Source of the DNA: Macropodus opercularis
Taxonomy: Eukaryota; Chordata; Actinopteri; Anabantiformes; Osphronemidae
Assembly: GCA_030770545.1 (NCBI GenBank)
Contig: CM061106.1
Location: forward strand, 15,521,001-15,585,000
Length of the DNA stretch: 64,000 nucleotides
Reading direction: 5' to 3'
A program made the translations under genes and the position numbers. This document shows positions 32,688 through 44,760 of the stretch, one piece after another. Numbering within the stretch: the first letter of the stretch is position 1; the number at the start of each line of letters is the position of its first letter. Under the pieces are notes generated by a model. That model was not told the origin of the DNA, did no database searches, and saw nothing but the letters and a program-made list of their open reading frames with translations.

Positions 32688-35600
32688 CGATAGCAGGACC
32701 TGGTGCTCAACATCTGACAAGTCACGTAAGAAGCACGACAGGTGTGTTTTCTGAGAAACAAGGCTTCGGCTGAGCCTTGTTTCTTATAATACAGCACACA
32801 AGCGTCTCTCTCTCTCAAGGAGCCCGGCTTCACGTAGACGTCGTAGTCGCTGTAGCATAATCACAATCTCACAATTGGAATGACCTGAGAACAAACACAA
32901 CATTTGGTTATGAATTCATAAAACCTGAGTTGACCTCACAGTTGACTGTAACACAAACAAACACTTACCATAATCAGCTGTAGGCCCTAAATGGCTGATA
33001 GTGGTGACAAGCGAGTAACAAGCTGTCTGGAAAATAGCACAGTTAACAAACAACCATTAGATTTACACATTCAATAGTCCAGCAAATGTATTTTACCACT
33101 TACTTTCTAACATTGTTATCACATCATTGTGTAATGAACCGGGCCTTTACTGAAGCTCTGCCCTACCTCCAGATGGCTGCTGGAAATCATCAGTTCACGT
33201 GACAACTCCATGGGCGTCCTCACTTTCACCATCTTGTTGCCATTGAACTCGGTGCGTCTGAGTTCCAGGATCAAGACACTGTGGACCCAAAGAGATGGAG
33301 GAGAGGTGGTCAAATCACTCACTCAAAAAGGAAGTCAAGTGGAAGAAGCTGCTGCGATGAGGTCTCTAGACATTTGGGATGAGAAATAGGATGTTACTCA
33401 CTTTGGCAGGGTCAACAACGACCACTGCTCCACTGACTCCTCATTTCCACAGCTGCACTTGTTTAAGCACTGGAAACACGGGAGAAGAAGCTTTTAGCTG
33501 AAATATTACAATTGATCAAACGCACAAACAGCTTTGGTTTCTATCTTTGCTGAGTGTTGGGGCTGAGGCGTACTGTCAGGTAGTCGTCCACACACTGCTG
33601 GACTGACCCTCCTGGACTCCACGTGGGGTCCAGGAAAAAGCTCTTGCAGTCGTGGTGAGTCGGTAGCTGCTGCCCACACCTGCACAATAACATGACAGCT
33701 CAAAGTTATAATATATCTTATTCATAGGTTCAACTAGTACATGTCCACATCACTATGAGACTATAAAGAGTTCATACCGACTGCAGGTCACGGTGCTCAA
33801 GACCTCAACAGAGATGTGAGCAGCGACAGGACATGCGTACGAGAGCCCAAGAGCGTTGGCTGCTCTCTGCAGATCAAGGGAAACCAACTGCAGCATGTCC
33901 AGCACCGACATGACCAACAAAAAGCAGTCCTGCAAAGAAACGGCGTTTTAGACAGAGGAGTTTTCACTACAAAGACATTCTGTACATCACTGTCTGCTCT
34001 GTAGCACAAACAAGACGTGCACCAACATTTGGTCCGTCCTTGGCAAAGGTCGGCTCGTACTGCGCAACCATGTGCTTCAGGGCTTCCAGGACCTCTGTCT
34101 TCTCATCGATGTCATTTGAGAAGCCAAGACGGACAAGTTCGCCAAACAACCTGGAAAGAGCAGGTGAAGAAATTAGGATGGTCCTCATGCTGACTGGTAA
34201 CGTTAGTGGACAAACCAACGTCTGTGCTACGCTGCGGACCAGCTGCTGTACCTCATGGTGGAGCTGGTGCTGGCAACCTCAACCTGAACACTGAACTCCT
34301 CCATGAAAGGCTTCAGCCACAGGAGGAACTGGACGGCAGCGTTCACGAAGCAGGTATCGCCGAGGTTGGGTGACCTGAAACATGACAAACATCACGTGTC
34401 CTTTTCCACAGATGAAGACTCACAATAAACTATAACCTCACGCACAGAACACGCGTGGAGTCATCAGGTGTATGTGACACTCGATGACGTACCCGCGACA
34501 AACCGCTCATATGGGGAGAGAGGCCTGAAGGTGGAAGAGACAGAGACACACACGTTACTCTACTAATGCTACAGCAATGAAGTCATCAATAATAAACAAC
34601 AACAATATCATGTGGAACATTAAACATACGTGTGCTCTGAGGAGGCCGGTGCTGCAGCAGGAGACAACTGTGTGGTGTCTGTTCCAAACACAGAAACTCA
34701 GTTCAACACAACAAATACATATATAATACACATATTCCAGCTTTAGCCCCTGGAACTTTGAATCTATGTCCTTGTGGACTCACACCTGGAAAACGTCTCC
34801 TATACTGTTTAATGGCAGAACTTAATCAATTGCATTTGGAAAAGTCACGTTTTACTAATGATTTGCTATTTGAACTATGAGTCTGATAAGATGAAAAGTA
34901 AAGCGACAATAAACTCTCTCTCTCTTTGAAAATGTCTAGAGGGAGTGAAAAACTGCTTTTGTAACACGAGTTTTTTGATAAAATATTACATATGTATTTT
35001 TACATTATTATATTAAAAGAATTAGCATAACGCACAGTACAACATGTTTGCTAACGCTAGTCCGGGCTGTACAAATAGCAGAAGCTAACTCGGTCCTTTG
35101 CTCTGTTCAGCCGTCAGTTACATAAAATACCGGATTTCACCGCCTTCTCGGTGCCGGAGCCCAGATGTGACTTTACGAACCGGCACCAAAATGTAACCGG
35201 TCCAGACTAAGACGCTCTACGCTGGTGCCTTTCTGAGCTACGCTAATACACAAGCTAGCGCTAGCCACATTAGCCGCTAGCCGTTAGCTGCACTTTGACT
35301 CCAGTGTGACACGTGTGATGGTGCGTTCGAGGCCTCCTTACTTCCAGACAAACCGCTGTGGGAGCCGCGAAGATGCTGAAGTCCACCGTCTGCCTGTTGA
35401 CAATGAGCAGACGCACGCGATGATTAAGCGTCAAACCATCTTAGACTGGACATTTGTTTTACATTATTTCATAAAACAGAAATATAGATTAACATTCGTA
35501 GTAACATATTAAAACGCAAACAAAAACTGACTGAAAACCTTTGATTTCACCTGGTTTCTTCTCTCAGGGCTTCCTCAATAATAAAGTTTAGAAGACAGCC

Positions 35601-35815
35601 CACTTTTATTTATCTAGTAACATATTAAAACGCAAACTTATTTATCTAGTAACATATTAAAAAGCAAACAAACAAACCTGTTTAAAATAGATCAAGATAC
35701 ATTTAATTAGTCATTAGTAAAAACATCAAGATTTCTCAATGCACAAAGTCAAACAAACAGTTCGGGTCAATAAATTCAGACACTTACCCTCCATCTTTCC
35801 AAAAAAACAAGGCAT
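32688..35815 (-). pseudogene. USP37-like deubiquitinase pseudogene, right-arm copy
   Basis: This is the fuller copy. Minus-strand exons include 35815-about 35788 (ATG CCT TGT start), exon 5 with PNLGDTCFVNAAVQFL (about 34374-34252), 34150-34023 (LFGELVRLGFSNDIDEKTEV), 33929-33778 (DCFLLVMSVLDMLQ then CPVAAHISVEVLSTVTCSR) and 33680-33545 (CGQQLPTHHDCKSFF). Then come 33469-33402 (CSCGNEESVEQ), 33278-33167 (VLILELRRTEFNGNKM), 33026-32969 (YSLVTTISHLG) and 32884-32688. USP37-type enzymes cleave ubiquitin with a Cys-His-Asp triad. Here the Cys box is intact, the GHY His-box motif reads GHS, the Zn-exon donor is AT instead of GT, and the exon 4/5 frame is off by one base. It shares the arm copy's defects but keeps the exon lost on the left. 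Confidence 0.83.
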
Positions 35816-35877
35816 TGCAGCTTTTGTTGGAAAGTAAAATCAAACAAAATAATATGTGTGATATCAAGTATGAAAGG

Positions 35878-35938
35878 TGTGTAGTTGTAGTTGTAGTTGT
35901 AGTTGTAGTTGTAGTTGTAGTTGTAGGTGTAGTTGTGG
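35878..35938. repeat. (GTAGTT)n hexanucleotide, expanded in right arm
   Basis: About nine GTAGTT units occur here. The left-arm equivalent (15525-15553, opposite strand) has only about four. The repeat lies just upstream of exon 1 of the USP37-like relic. Confidence 0.9.
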
Positions 35939-36104
35939 TGCAATGAAGCAAAGCTGGTCGTTAGTCTTTCTCTCTCTAAAAACCTTTGAGTTGATGAGGG
36001 AACACAAAAATCAAGTTACAGATACAGGTTAAGATGCAATTTATTGAATCTCTTGCTGGTGGAGGTTTGTCAGTAGGAAACAACTTAGCACAAAGCTACT
36101 AAAT

Positions 36105-37197
36105 AGTCATGGCCAAAAATATCAGCACCCTTGCAATTCTGTCAGAACACTTGTGTGGGCAATAAATGCAACCAGTTTGTGTTGTGTGTCACACTGAGCA
36201 TGGAGAAAAGAAACAAGTGTAAAGAGCTGTCTGGGGAAAAACATGGACAATGTCAAGGCTACAAGTCCATCGGCAGAGATCTGAATGTTCCAACATCATC
36301 CAGAGGTTTTACAGCCCGTGGCTCTGTAGCGAACCTCCCTGGACGTCGACAGAAGGGCAAAATTAACGAAAAATTACAATGACGGATTGTTGGAATGGTG
36401 GATAAAGAATCCCATTAACCTCCAAACAAATCCAAGCTGATCTGCAGACACAGGGCACAACAGTGTCAGCTCAGCCCAGGAGGCACCACTGCTGACACAA
36501 AGGCAGAAAAAGCAAGACTGCAGTTTGACAAAACCACAGTCCTTCTGGGAGAACGTGCTGTGGACAGATGAGACAAAAGCAGAGCTTTCTGGTAAAGGAC
36601 ATCATGGCATGTTTACAGAAGAAGAAATGAGGCCTTCAAAGAAAAGAACACAGTCCCTGCAGTCACACGTGGTGGAGGCTCAAAGATGTTCTGGGGTTGC
36701 TGTGCTGCTTCTGCCACTGGAGGCCTTGACTGTGTGAACGCTGTCATGAAATCTGATGATGAACAAAGCGTCGTGGCCAGTGTCAGAAAGCTGCGTCTCC
36801 ACCAGAAGTCCTGGGTCGTCCAGCAGGACAATGACCCCAGACCCACTTCAACAAGCACCAGAAATGGCTCCAAACAAAGCGCTGGAGTTCTGAAACGGCA
36901 GCAATGAGTCCAGATCTGACTCCCACAGAACCTGTGGAGAGATCTCACAACAGCAGGTGGGAGGAGGCCTCCTTCAAATCTGAACCACCTGGAGCAGTTT
37001 GCAAAAGAAGAGTGTTACAGGAAGCCATTCATTTTCAGATTTCTTTGTTTGTTTGTTTGTTTGTTGTGTTGTTCAAGTGCGAACGGAAACAATCAAGACA
37101 TAAAAAACAAAACATTTGCAAGTGGAACAATTTTCTGAGACAAGTTTTGCATTTTCTGACACAATCGCAAGGGTGCAAGTACTTTTGGCCATGACTG
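36105..37197 (+). mobile_element. Dead Tc1/mariner-like transposon (right arm)
   Basis: This is the inverted partner of 14263-15377. Termini are AGTCATGGCCAAAA and its complement at 37184-37197, followed by TA. Plus-strand transposase pieces appear in different frames: GYKSIGRDLNVP (36260), FWENVLWTDETKAELSG (36540), QQDNDPRPTS (36820) and PDLTPTEPVE (36908). It carries a few private indels relative to the left copy and is non-functional. Confidence 0.88.
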
Positions 37198-37619
37198 TAC
37201 ATGTTCAGCTTGGAATTTAGCTGCAGTTTCATCATCATGTCAGGAAATAACAGAATGGCATAATGTGGACCTTTGAGAACTGAATACTACACCAGTCATG
37301 GCTTCACCAGCCTCAGCCTCATCCTTTAAGCACCAATGAGGACACCTATGGGCAGCAATGTTCACCAACACCAGCTCACAACAACAGCCTTGTACTTCAA
37401 CTGCACTTAAATATTTGACGTGGCACTTTCACTTGAGTGCGTAGCTTGTGTTCAGCCTCTAGGCACAGTAGCAGACTAATCATATCTTGGTGGTAGATGT
37501 TTCTGATATATTTAGCTACTTCATGCTTTTTACATAAATTAATATGCTCGTATATAATTTTAACCCCCCCATCGTTGTTGGTAGTTTGTAAATTAAAGCA
37601 GATGTTAGTAACCAACCCT

Positions 37620-39020
37620 GGAGCTTTGCCTGCTCCACTGTTTCATTTCCTTTCCTTCATTACTGAAGAATGTCTCCATCTAGAGGCTAAATCTAAACAA
37701 CTGGAACCTGAAGTTTAGTCCGTTTACAGGCGTTTCTACCTGTAAAAAAACAGACTCTTTGTATATTTTTGCACATGTCATCTTTTTGCACCGTTGCACC
37801 ACCTATGCTTTGTAATCCCTGGGAGCTGCTGTAATAATTACATTTCCCAAATGTGGGATCAATAAAGGATTATCTTATCTTATCTTACCTGTGGGGCCAT
37901 GAAACCAAACACAGCAACAGAAATTAAAAAGCAGACTCTTTGATAATGGTCTAGACATTATTTGTTGTTCCAGTGGCCATTGAAACGTTGGAAAAAAATA
38001 TAGTCAAAGACAGAAAAGCATAAAAACAAGTGATTTCATGCTCGTTTCTGGGCCACGTGTTTCAACAGGCCGCTGTACAAGCGCTACCATCAAAGAGCAG
38101 CACATCCTCCCAGTCACAAATAAGCATTGACTTGTGCTTCTCAGATGGAGGAACCAGCCCAATAGGTTTACTCACAGCCAGTGATGCTGAACCTGCAGCT
38201 TTGGACACGGCTGCAGACGCCACACAGACCTTAGAAGGCCAATCAGCCTCACGTGTAAATCCTGGCACCATAGCAACATGTATGTTGACAGCAAACATTC
38301 TAAAAAACCTTAGACTCAACAAACAGCCACAGATAGAGGTAGGATTATTTGAAGCTCTGCTAAAAATGTGCATTTACTTCGATTTTCTGTTCAGTTCAAC
38401 CTAATTGCGTTTAGAAAGATCTTAATTTACTTTAGCTGCTTAGTTCTGGTCAGTGAGGTTTATTAGATTGAATCTGCGTTGGATTCTTCAGTGTGTTTTA
38501 CAGGGATCATTATGTTTATTACTGCTTGATTTGGTTAAATGTGAATTGTCAAATATCATAGGACACAGTAATAGAATCAAGCCTCTGAAAAATATTACTT
38601 TGAAGTTTTTAGTGAAACATTTAATTAAGCTGCATTTACCTTCAACTCAAACATGTTTCATGGACACATCTGTAAATATTTCCATTCCAATGACGCTGCA
38701 TCTGTAACAGATAGGTGCTGATGGGACAATGCAGAGTGAGGAGACGTCCCTGCAGGGGTTTATTTGGGCCACGTGTCAATTTAAAGCAGCTTCTGCAGCT
38801 CTGACCATGTTCATTTCAGCCTGTGCAGACTCTGGCCATTCAGCCTCACGTGTTAATCCTGGCCCATAGCAACATGTATGTTGACAGCAAACATTCTAAA
38901 AAACCTTAGACTCAACAAACAGCCACAGATAGAGGTAGGATTTTTTCAAGCTCTGCTAAAAATGTGCATTTACTTATATTTTCTGTTCAGTTCAACCTAA
39001 TTGTGTTTAGGAAGATGTTA
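37620..39020. repeat. Single equivalent of the tandem array (right arm)
   Basis: This is the reverse complement of the non-LTR part of the left array. It has one 600-bp subrepeat (38410-39020), the exon-like 124-codon frame (38030-38404, no ATG start), and the (TTATC)n-flanked tail near 37860-37885. No LTR element is present. It probably shows the ancestral arrangement before the left arm was expanded. Confidence 0.85.
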
Positions 39021-39282
39021 AGTTACTTTATCTATGTAGCTTTGTCAAGTCAGTGACTTGATTTGACTAAAGCTCGGACTCTGAGAGGAACCAGGTCATA
39101 GATGCTGGTTGTCCGGGTTTAAAGTTAACATTTAAAGTGACATTAACCTGCAATAAGTTGACATATTTGGTTCTCGACGGGTCAGAGGTTTTAAGAGAGG
39201 CCTGAGACACTAAACTTTAGTCTTGTGTCATTACAGATTAGAGAGCGAAAAATAAAGAAAGGAATAAGTGAAGAAAGTGAAG

Positions 39283-40056
39283 ATGGAGGAGACGGTGAAG
39301 CCGGAAGAGTTGGTGGAGATGGAGGAGATGAAGGAGGAGGAGGAAGAAATGTGGAGAGTTCTGTGGAGGATGCTGGCCAGAAGAAGACGGAGCTTGACAA
39401 AGAGACTGGAGGTGGTGAAGGAAGTGGATGAGGAGGAGGAGGAGGACGAGGAAGAAGAAAGACGTAGAGTCTGGTGTGAAATGGTTGCCGAAAGCAAAAG
39501 GTGGATAAGTACACTGTTTGATGAAGTGGAGGAGGCGAAGGAGGAAGAGGAGGAGGAGGCGAAGGAGGAAAAGGAGGATGAGGAGGTGGAGGAGGAGAAT
39601 ATAGAGAAGGAGGATGAGGAGGAGAAAGGGAGAAGGTGGTGGACATGGAGAGAGTGGAGGAGCAGGTGGTTTAGGAGCATGACGGCGGAGGAGGAAGAAA
39701 AGACAAAAATTAAGAAGGAGAAAAAGAAAAGAAAGAAGGAGGCGGAGAAAGAAATCAAGAGAAGAGAACGTGAAGAGTTGGAAAGAAAGAAGGAGGTGAA
39801 AAAACTTCAAAAGAGGGAGGAAAAGGAGAAAAAAGAAAAAATAAAGAGAGAGAAAGAGGAGGAGAAATTTAAAAGAAAAGTCTGTAATTGGATGGAAAAG
39901 GAAAAAATAAAAGAAAGAAAGTGGGAGGACAAAAAATATGAAAACTTAAATTGGGAGTGGGAACTAAAAAAAAGAAAAATATCCAAACCGATGACTGTAA
40001 AAAGAATAAGAGAGGATAGAGTATTTGTAGATCTTAGCGGGTACATGGTGGGGTGA
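39283..40056 (+). CDS. Glu/Lys-rich coiled-coil-like protein, right-arm copy
   Basis: I do not recognise this protein. From ATG 39283 the frame runs 257 residues to TGA 40054-40056. It starts MEETVKPEELVEMEEM and has two long acidic runs (about residues 45-60 and 85-115, mostly Glu with Lys and Asp). A WRE/WRSRWF segment leads to a long K/E/R alternating helix-like part and a tail ending VFVDLSGYMVG. The left-arm partner lacks about 55 residues of the middle. In the last 28 codons I count 22 base differences, 12 codons changing the residue and 4 silent. An acceptor-like CATTACAG lies about 47 nt upstream. It could be a multi-exon gene's last exon. Low complexity makes homology assignment unsafe. 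Confidence 0.48.
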   Translation: MEETVKPEELVEMEEMKEEEEEMWRVLWRMLARRRRSLTKRLEVVKEVDEEEEEDEEEERRRVWCEMVAESKRWISTLFDEVEEAKEEEEEEAKEEKEDEEVEEENIEKEDEEEKGRRWWTWREWRSRWFRSMTAEEEEKTKIKKEKKKRKKEAEKEIKRREREELERKKEVKKLQKREEKEKKEKIKREKEEEKFKRKVCNWMEKEKIKERKWEDKKYENLNWEWELKKRKISKPMTVKRIREDRVFVDLSGYMVG

Positions 40057-40400
40057 AAGGAGAAAGAGGAGGGAGGGGAGGAGAAGGGGAGGGAGGAGGA
40101 AAGGAAAGAAAGAAAGGAAGAGGGAGGAAGAGGAGGGAGGAGGAGAGGAAAGAAAGAAAAAGGTGAGAGAGGAGGAGGAGGAGATGAGGAGGGAGGAGGA
40201 GAGGAAAGAAAGAAAAAGGTGAGAGAGGAGGAGGAGGAGATGAGGAGGGAGGAGGAGAGGAAAGAAAAAAAAAGGCGAGAGAGGAGGAGGAGGAGATGAG
40301 GAGGGAGGAGGAGAGGAAAGAAAAAAAAGGTGAGAGAGGAGGAGGAGGAGAAAGAAAGAAAAAGGAGGAGGCACAAAAAGAGTGGAAAGAATAACCAGAG
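40057..40400. repeat. Purine-rich minisatellite (right arm)
   Basis: GAGGAGG/AAAGAAAG units of about 60 bp with a GGTGAGAGAGGAGGAGGAG core repeat about four times. This is the inverted counterpart of the pyrimidine tract at 3050-3475, with a different number of units. It directly follows the Glu/Lys-rich ORF stop. Confidence 0.85.
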
Positions 40401-40689
40401 AGGGAGAAGGAGGAGCACAGGAGCAGCCTGACAGCCTGGGCCACTCAATGTCAAAGTAAGACACTAATGGTTCCTATTGTAAATGTTTGTGGCAGCCACC
40501 TGACGACAACGTGACCAGCGGTGACACGACAACCATGTGTGTGTGTGGTGTTAAGGTCAAGGAGGACGAGGAGGGTGTGTGTCTGTGTGGGAGGAGCATG
40601 TGTGTGTGTGTGTTAGTACCAACAAGCTACAACTGCGCTATATGAGCGCACACTGAGTGTTTGACGCCAAGCTGCTGTTAGCAGCCGCA

Positions 40690-42200
40690 ACGAACCACAG
40701 CTGGGACTGGAGGAGACAGGAGTCGGCCACCAATCGTAGGGTCGGCGGTTCGATTCACGGCTCCTCTGGACTCAAAGCTGTTCCCAGTGAATGAATGTGT
40801 CTGAAAGTGCTACGAGACAGGAAAAGACAACATTAACCTGTATTGATGCCACACTGGGGAAATGTCCACGTTAACGCAGTGTAGCGAGAACAAAAGACTA
40901 GAGGGTCTCATGTACCATTTAAAAATGTAAAAGTAGAAAAGTATTGCGTCCGTAAGTCGACTCAGTGACCACCGCTACTGGCCGGGTTTGGAAGGCTGGT
41001 TCGCCCATGACGGGTAAGATCCCACCTCAAACCCCGGGACGACCTAAGGCAGGCACAGTCACGATAACCTGGGAGGCTGTTTTCTCTGACGCGCCAGGCA
41101 CATGCCCCCAAAACACGACAACACGGAGACGGTGGTGGGTAGGGCCGCCATCGTCTCTGTGCCAAGTGGTGTTCAAAGGAACGGGCAAAGGAACGTGTGA
41201 GGGAATCCAACAACAGCCTCTTAGCCGCTAGTGGTGCGTTAACATGGAAGGCTGGTTCGCCCATGACGGTAAGATCCCACCTCAAACCCCGGGACGACCT
41301 AAGGCACAGTCACGATTGTTTGAAGTCAGGACTTACGAGCCTCAGGAGACAGGAGTCGTCCACCAATCGTAGGGTCGGCGGTTCGATTCCCGGCTCCTCT
41401 GGATTTTGATTGACTGGACTGACTATGAGTCCACTCAGTGACCTCCAGGTTTGGAAGGCTGGTTCGCCCGTGACGGGTAAGATTCTTAAAACCCGGAGGC
41501 ACAGTCACGATAACCTGTGAGGCTCGCTAACGTGTTGTCAGGCGTCTGCCTCGTGCATTTATAGAAGAAACCTTTAACTGGTATAAGGCTGCTCCTAAAT
41601 GAATTGACTGAACTCAAGTTCAGTGGTGACGTTTCTAGACTGGCTGCTACTGAGGAGCCTCACTGCTGCCTCACAGCAACAAGGAGCCGGGTTGGATTCC
41701 CGGGTGGCCCAGGTGCTTTTCTGTGAGGAGTTTGCATGTTCTCCTCGTGTCGGTTTCCTCCCACAGTCCAAAGACATGCAGTCAGTTAACTGGAGACTCT
41801 AAACTGAGTGACTGTTTGTTCCTCTCTCCTGTATGTGGTTCTGTGATGGACTGGCGACCTGTCCAGGCTAAACCCTGCTGCTCGCCCACATAGAAAGTTA
41901 GAAAGGTGCTTTATTCAAGCCACAGCACAGCGTCCAGCAGAAACCAGTGACAGCTGGGACAGGCTCCAGCAGCCGCCACCCTTAAAGCGGGTGAGCGGCT
42001 GAAGATGAGTGCCCCCTTCCTCCCTCCCTCCCTCCCTCCCGCCTCAGCACCCACTTCACTCTCCAGGTGAGTGACCTCTGCTGAGCCGTCCACCCCTTCA
42101 GGGAGGCGGCGGCTCATCGGGATGTTACCTGTGTTGTTCGAGCCACGGGAGTCACGGTGTGAACATAAAGGTGTCAAGGTTCCTGGGGTGAGTTGTACTG
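40690..42200. repeat. SINE-like cluster and fish interspersed repeat (right arm)
   Basis: This is the inverted counterpart of 860-2750. GGTTCGATTC(A/C) B-box-like sites are at about 40747 and 41381, and CGTGACGGGTAAGAT-type segments follow. It has fewer repeated modules than the left arm: the segment equivalent to 1520-1900 is missing. No gene is seen. Confidence 0.65.
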
Positions 42201-42409
42201 ACTGTACCCTACATGAGTGGAGGCCAGGGGTGTCGTGGACCTCTCTGTTTGGTAGGTCTGCACGGTTTGGTCCAGAAGAGTCTGGTTGTTAGTGTAGAAG
42301 TTGTAGGTGGAAACTTAGGTAGTTCAAGTGAAGGTGACGTGTACATTCGTACTGAAATGTGGAGATTTGTCAATTTCCATGTTTGTACTTGTAGGTTTGA
42401 TCAGTGTTA

Positions 42410-42665
42410 GGTTGTTTGTTTATTATTAGCATTTATTATGTTTAATATCAGTGGGTTGTTTATCTTAGTGGCTTGTTTATTTTAGTAAGTTGTTTATTTT
42501 AGCAGTTTTTAATTTTATTTTAATGAGTTGTTTACATTAGTGGCTTGTTTATTTTAGTAAGTTGTTATTTTAGTAGGTTGTTTATTTTAGTTGCTTGTTT
42601 ATCTTAGTGACTTGTTTATTTTCGTAAGTTGTTATTTTAGTAGGTTGTTTATTTTAGTAGGTTGT
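42410..42665. repeat. TTGTTTATTTTAGTAG-type minisatellite (right arm)
   Basis: This is the inverted counterpart of 345-560, made of degenerate 14-17 bp units. Unit order and number differ slightly between arms. Confidence 0.85.
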
Positions 42666-43006
42666 GTTTGTAGGCTGAGTTACCAAACAGAGCGGTCAAA
42701 GACTAATTTCCAAATTCATATCTACATTTGACTAAATCTAGGTGTTTAATTAATCACCTGCCAATTTCTAAATTTCCTTTTATTTTCTGGTATTTGGATC
42801 TGACACACAACGTAGAAGACAGCACCTTTGTTCAAACCCACACGTGTTTTAACTACAGTATCGTAGTAATACATCCACTAGACTGAAGTGAATAGAATAT
42901 TAACACGTATCGTTTACATATAAATACTCATAAATACTAATACAGTAACTGCATTCAGCCTGTGGCTTCACCAAACGTTAGCTGTGTTTGCTTGTGATGC
43001 TTTTCC

Positions 43007-44760
43007 AGGTTTGACCGTAACCTCTAGCAGTTGCTCCCTTTACATGTTTATTGTTTGAAGGTCTAACAAACCTGTCAGTCACATGTTCCAGCACTTTCAC
43101 TCACATGAAACACGGGTGGGTTCTGACAGAACGTGCTCTCTTCTAAGTTCTGCATCAGACTCAGATGTAAATATCTGGAAGTATGATTCAAAGCAGAATC
43201 GTGACCTGGTAGTTGTGAATGGGCTCCATTGGTTAATGAGGTAATGAACTGAGTTGGATAAAGGAATTAGCTTCGCTGTTTCGGCGGCCGGCCACCTGCA
43301 GTGCAGTCCTTACATTCTGCCTGGGCTACAGAACACCTGTTCACACCTGACTCAAAAATCAAATGTCACCACGAGGCACCTGAAAACCTCAGACGGAGGT
43401 CAGGGTTCGGCCTTTGGGTTGCGTCACTGGGCGCAACCACGCTCGCATGGCCACACCAGTGAAAAGGGGGTCTGGGCCGTCAGCTTAGCGCCACCCGGCG
43501 GTCGTTGGGAACCGCCTCCGGGAGAGGCCATGGAGGAGGACTGTTGGTCGGCCTCGAGAAAACAGACGCCGGGACGGAGACGCTCAGGGGTGGAGTCACT
43601 GAATTACATTTTTTGGTTAAATACTGATCAATAGTTTGACTTCTCATCCACACAAGTCATAAACAGTAACTTCACTTTATGACAACCCATGATTTCATTT
43701 GACAAAAAGATTTACGGTTGCTCCAAAGTGTAAAGCTTAGTTGGGAGCAAGTCATTTTTAATTTCCCAGTATGATTAAGACAAATCTATTGTATAGTGTC
43801 TTTACTCCAATCACTGTGTGCATCTCCATAATTAAAAACACAGTGTTTGCCTTTTTCTGGCAGTCTATGATCACAGTGCTTAGCAAACGCTGCCCCTCAG
43901 GTCGCTGCAGTGCAGAAATACCAGTTGTAATGAACTGACTTAGTTCCTCCTGTTTCTGTTCAGTGTCATTTCATCCAGGAACAGCACTGGGAACTTTTAA
44001 GCACAGTAAAAACTGAACATTTACTCACTCTAATGTAGAAACACACATCAAGTGTATTGCACAACAGTAGCATCTTTTTCAGTGCATCACCTCCGAGTCC
44101 CTCGTTTCTGGGAAAGTCTGTGTCAGGGTTGAGGCGGAGGAGAGTTCGGCCAATAGTCGAACCTCAGATTCAGGAGGAACGGCGGTGTGAGAATGGGCTC
44201 CTCCAGATCTGAGGCCATCGTCCCGACCGGAAACGGGCGGCTAGTTGTTGTTAGAGGACGCTTCCTGCTCCAAGTGTAGGAGTTAAGCATCTTTTGGTCT
44301 CGTTCACCAGCGAGAGAACGAGCGCGAGACTGACGGACGGTGAAGGAGGGGCTGAGCCCAAGGGCAAAGCTCTCAGTTCACCCGTCGAGCTACGTTCCTT
44401 CTCTCTAAGGTCATGACCTTTGATTCATGACCAAAAGAACAGGCCGCGGCTCCTCCACGTGGAGGGGAGCGTTGGGGTTAGGGTAGAGTTGGGGTTTGCT
44501 GACGGCTCGGCATCAGGTTTGGATGCCTCCTGGATCCCTTCCAGGTCAGGGATTCCAGGAAAGACCCGCGGGAAGAGGCCTGTGATCCCCCCGGTGATCT
44601 GGGGGTGGCCAGCGAGTGGGACTGGGGTCAGGGCCACGGTGACCAATTGGAAAACTCGAACAACACAAGCAACATCCAGGTGGGCCTCCGCCTCCCTGAG
44701 GGGGCCAACGGCTCTGCAGAGGTCAGGGGTGGGGGGCGAGGTGGGGGGGTGGGGCGTGTG
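43007..44760. other. No gene; GC-rich repeat-like stretch
   Basis: Beyond the palindrome partner of base 1. Bases 43260-43610 and 44120-44700 are GC-rich with CpG and read like fragments of an interspersed repeat. The part 44650-44730 is related to 893-962. Frames of 100-170 codons here have no recognisable domains. Bases 43620-44100 are AT-rich and featureless. Confidence 0.5.

Larger units (their letters stand above)
32589..43006 (-). repeat. Right arm of the giant inverted duplication
   Basis: This is the reverse-complement partner of the left arm. It is about 10.4 kb long and lacks three left-arm features: the tandem expansion at 5203-12230, the ARF exon near 13935 and the block at 4131-5014. 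It retains a USP exon (33778-33929) and neighbouring intron sequence that are deleted on the left. The outer end is at 43006 only because position 1 is the window edge, so the true end is unknown. Confidence 0.95.
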
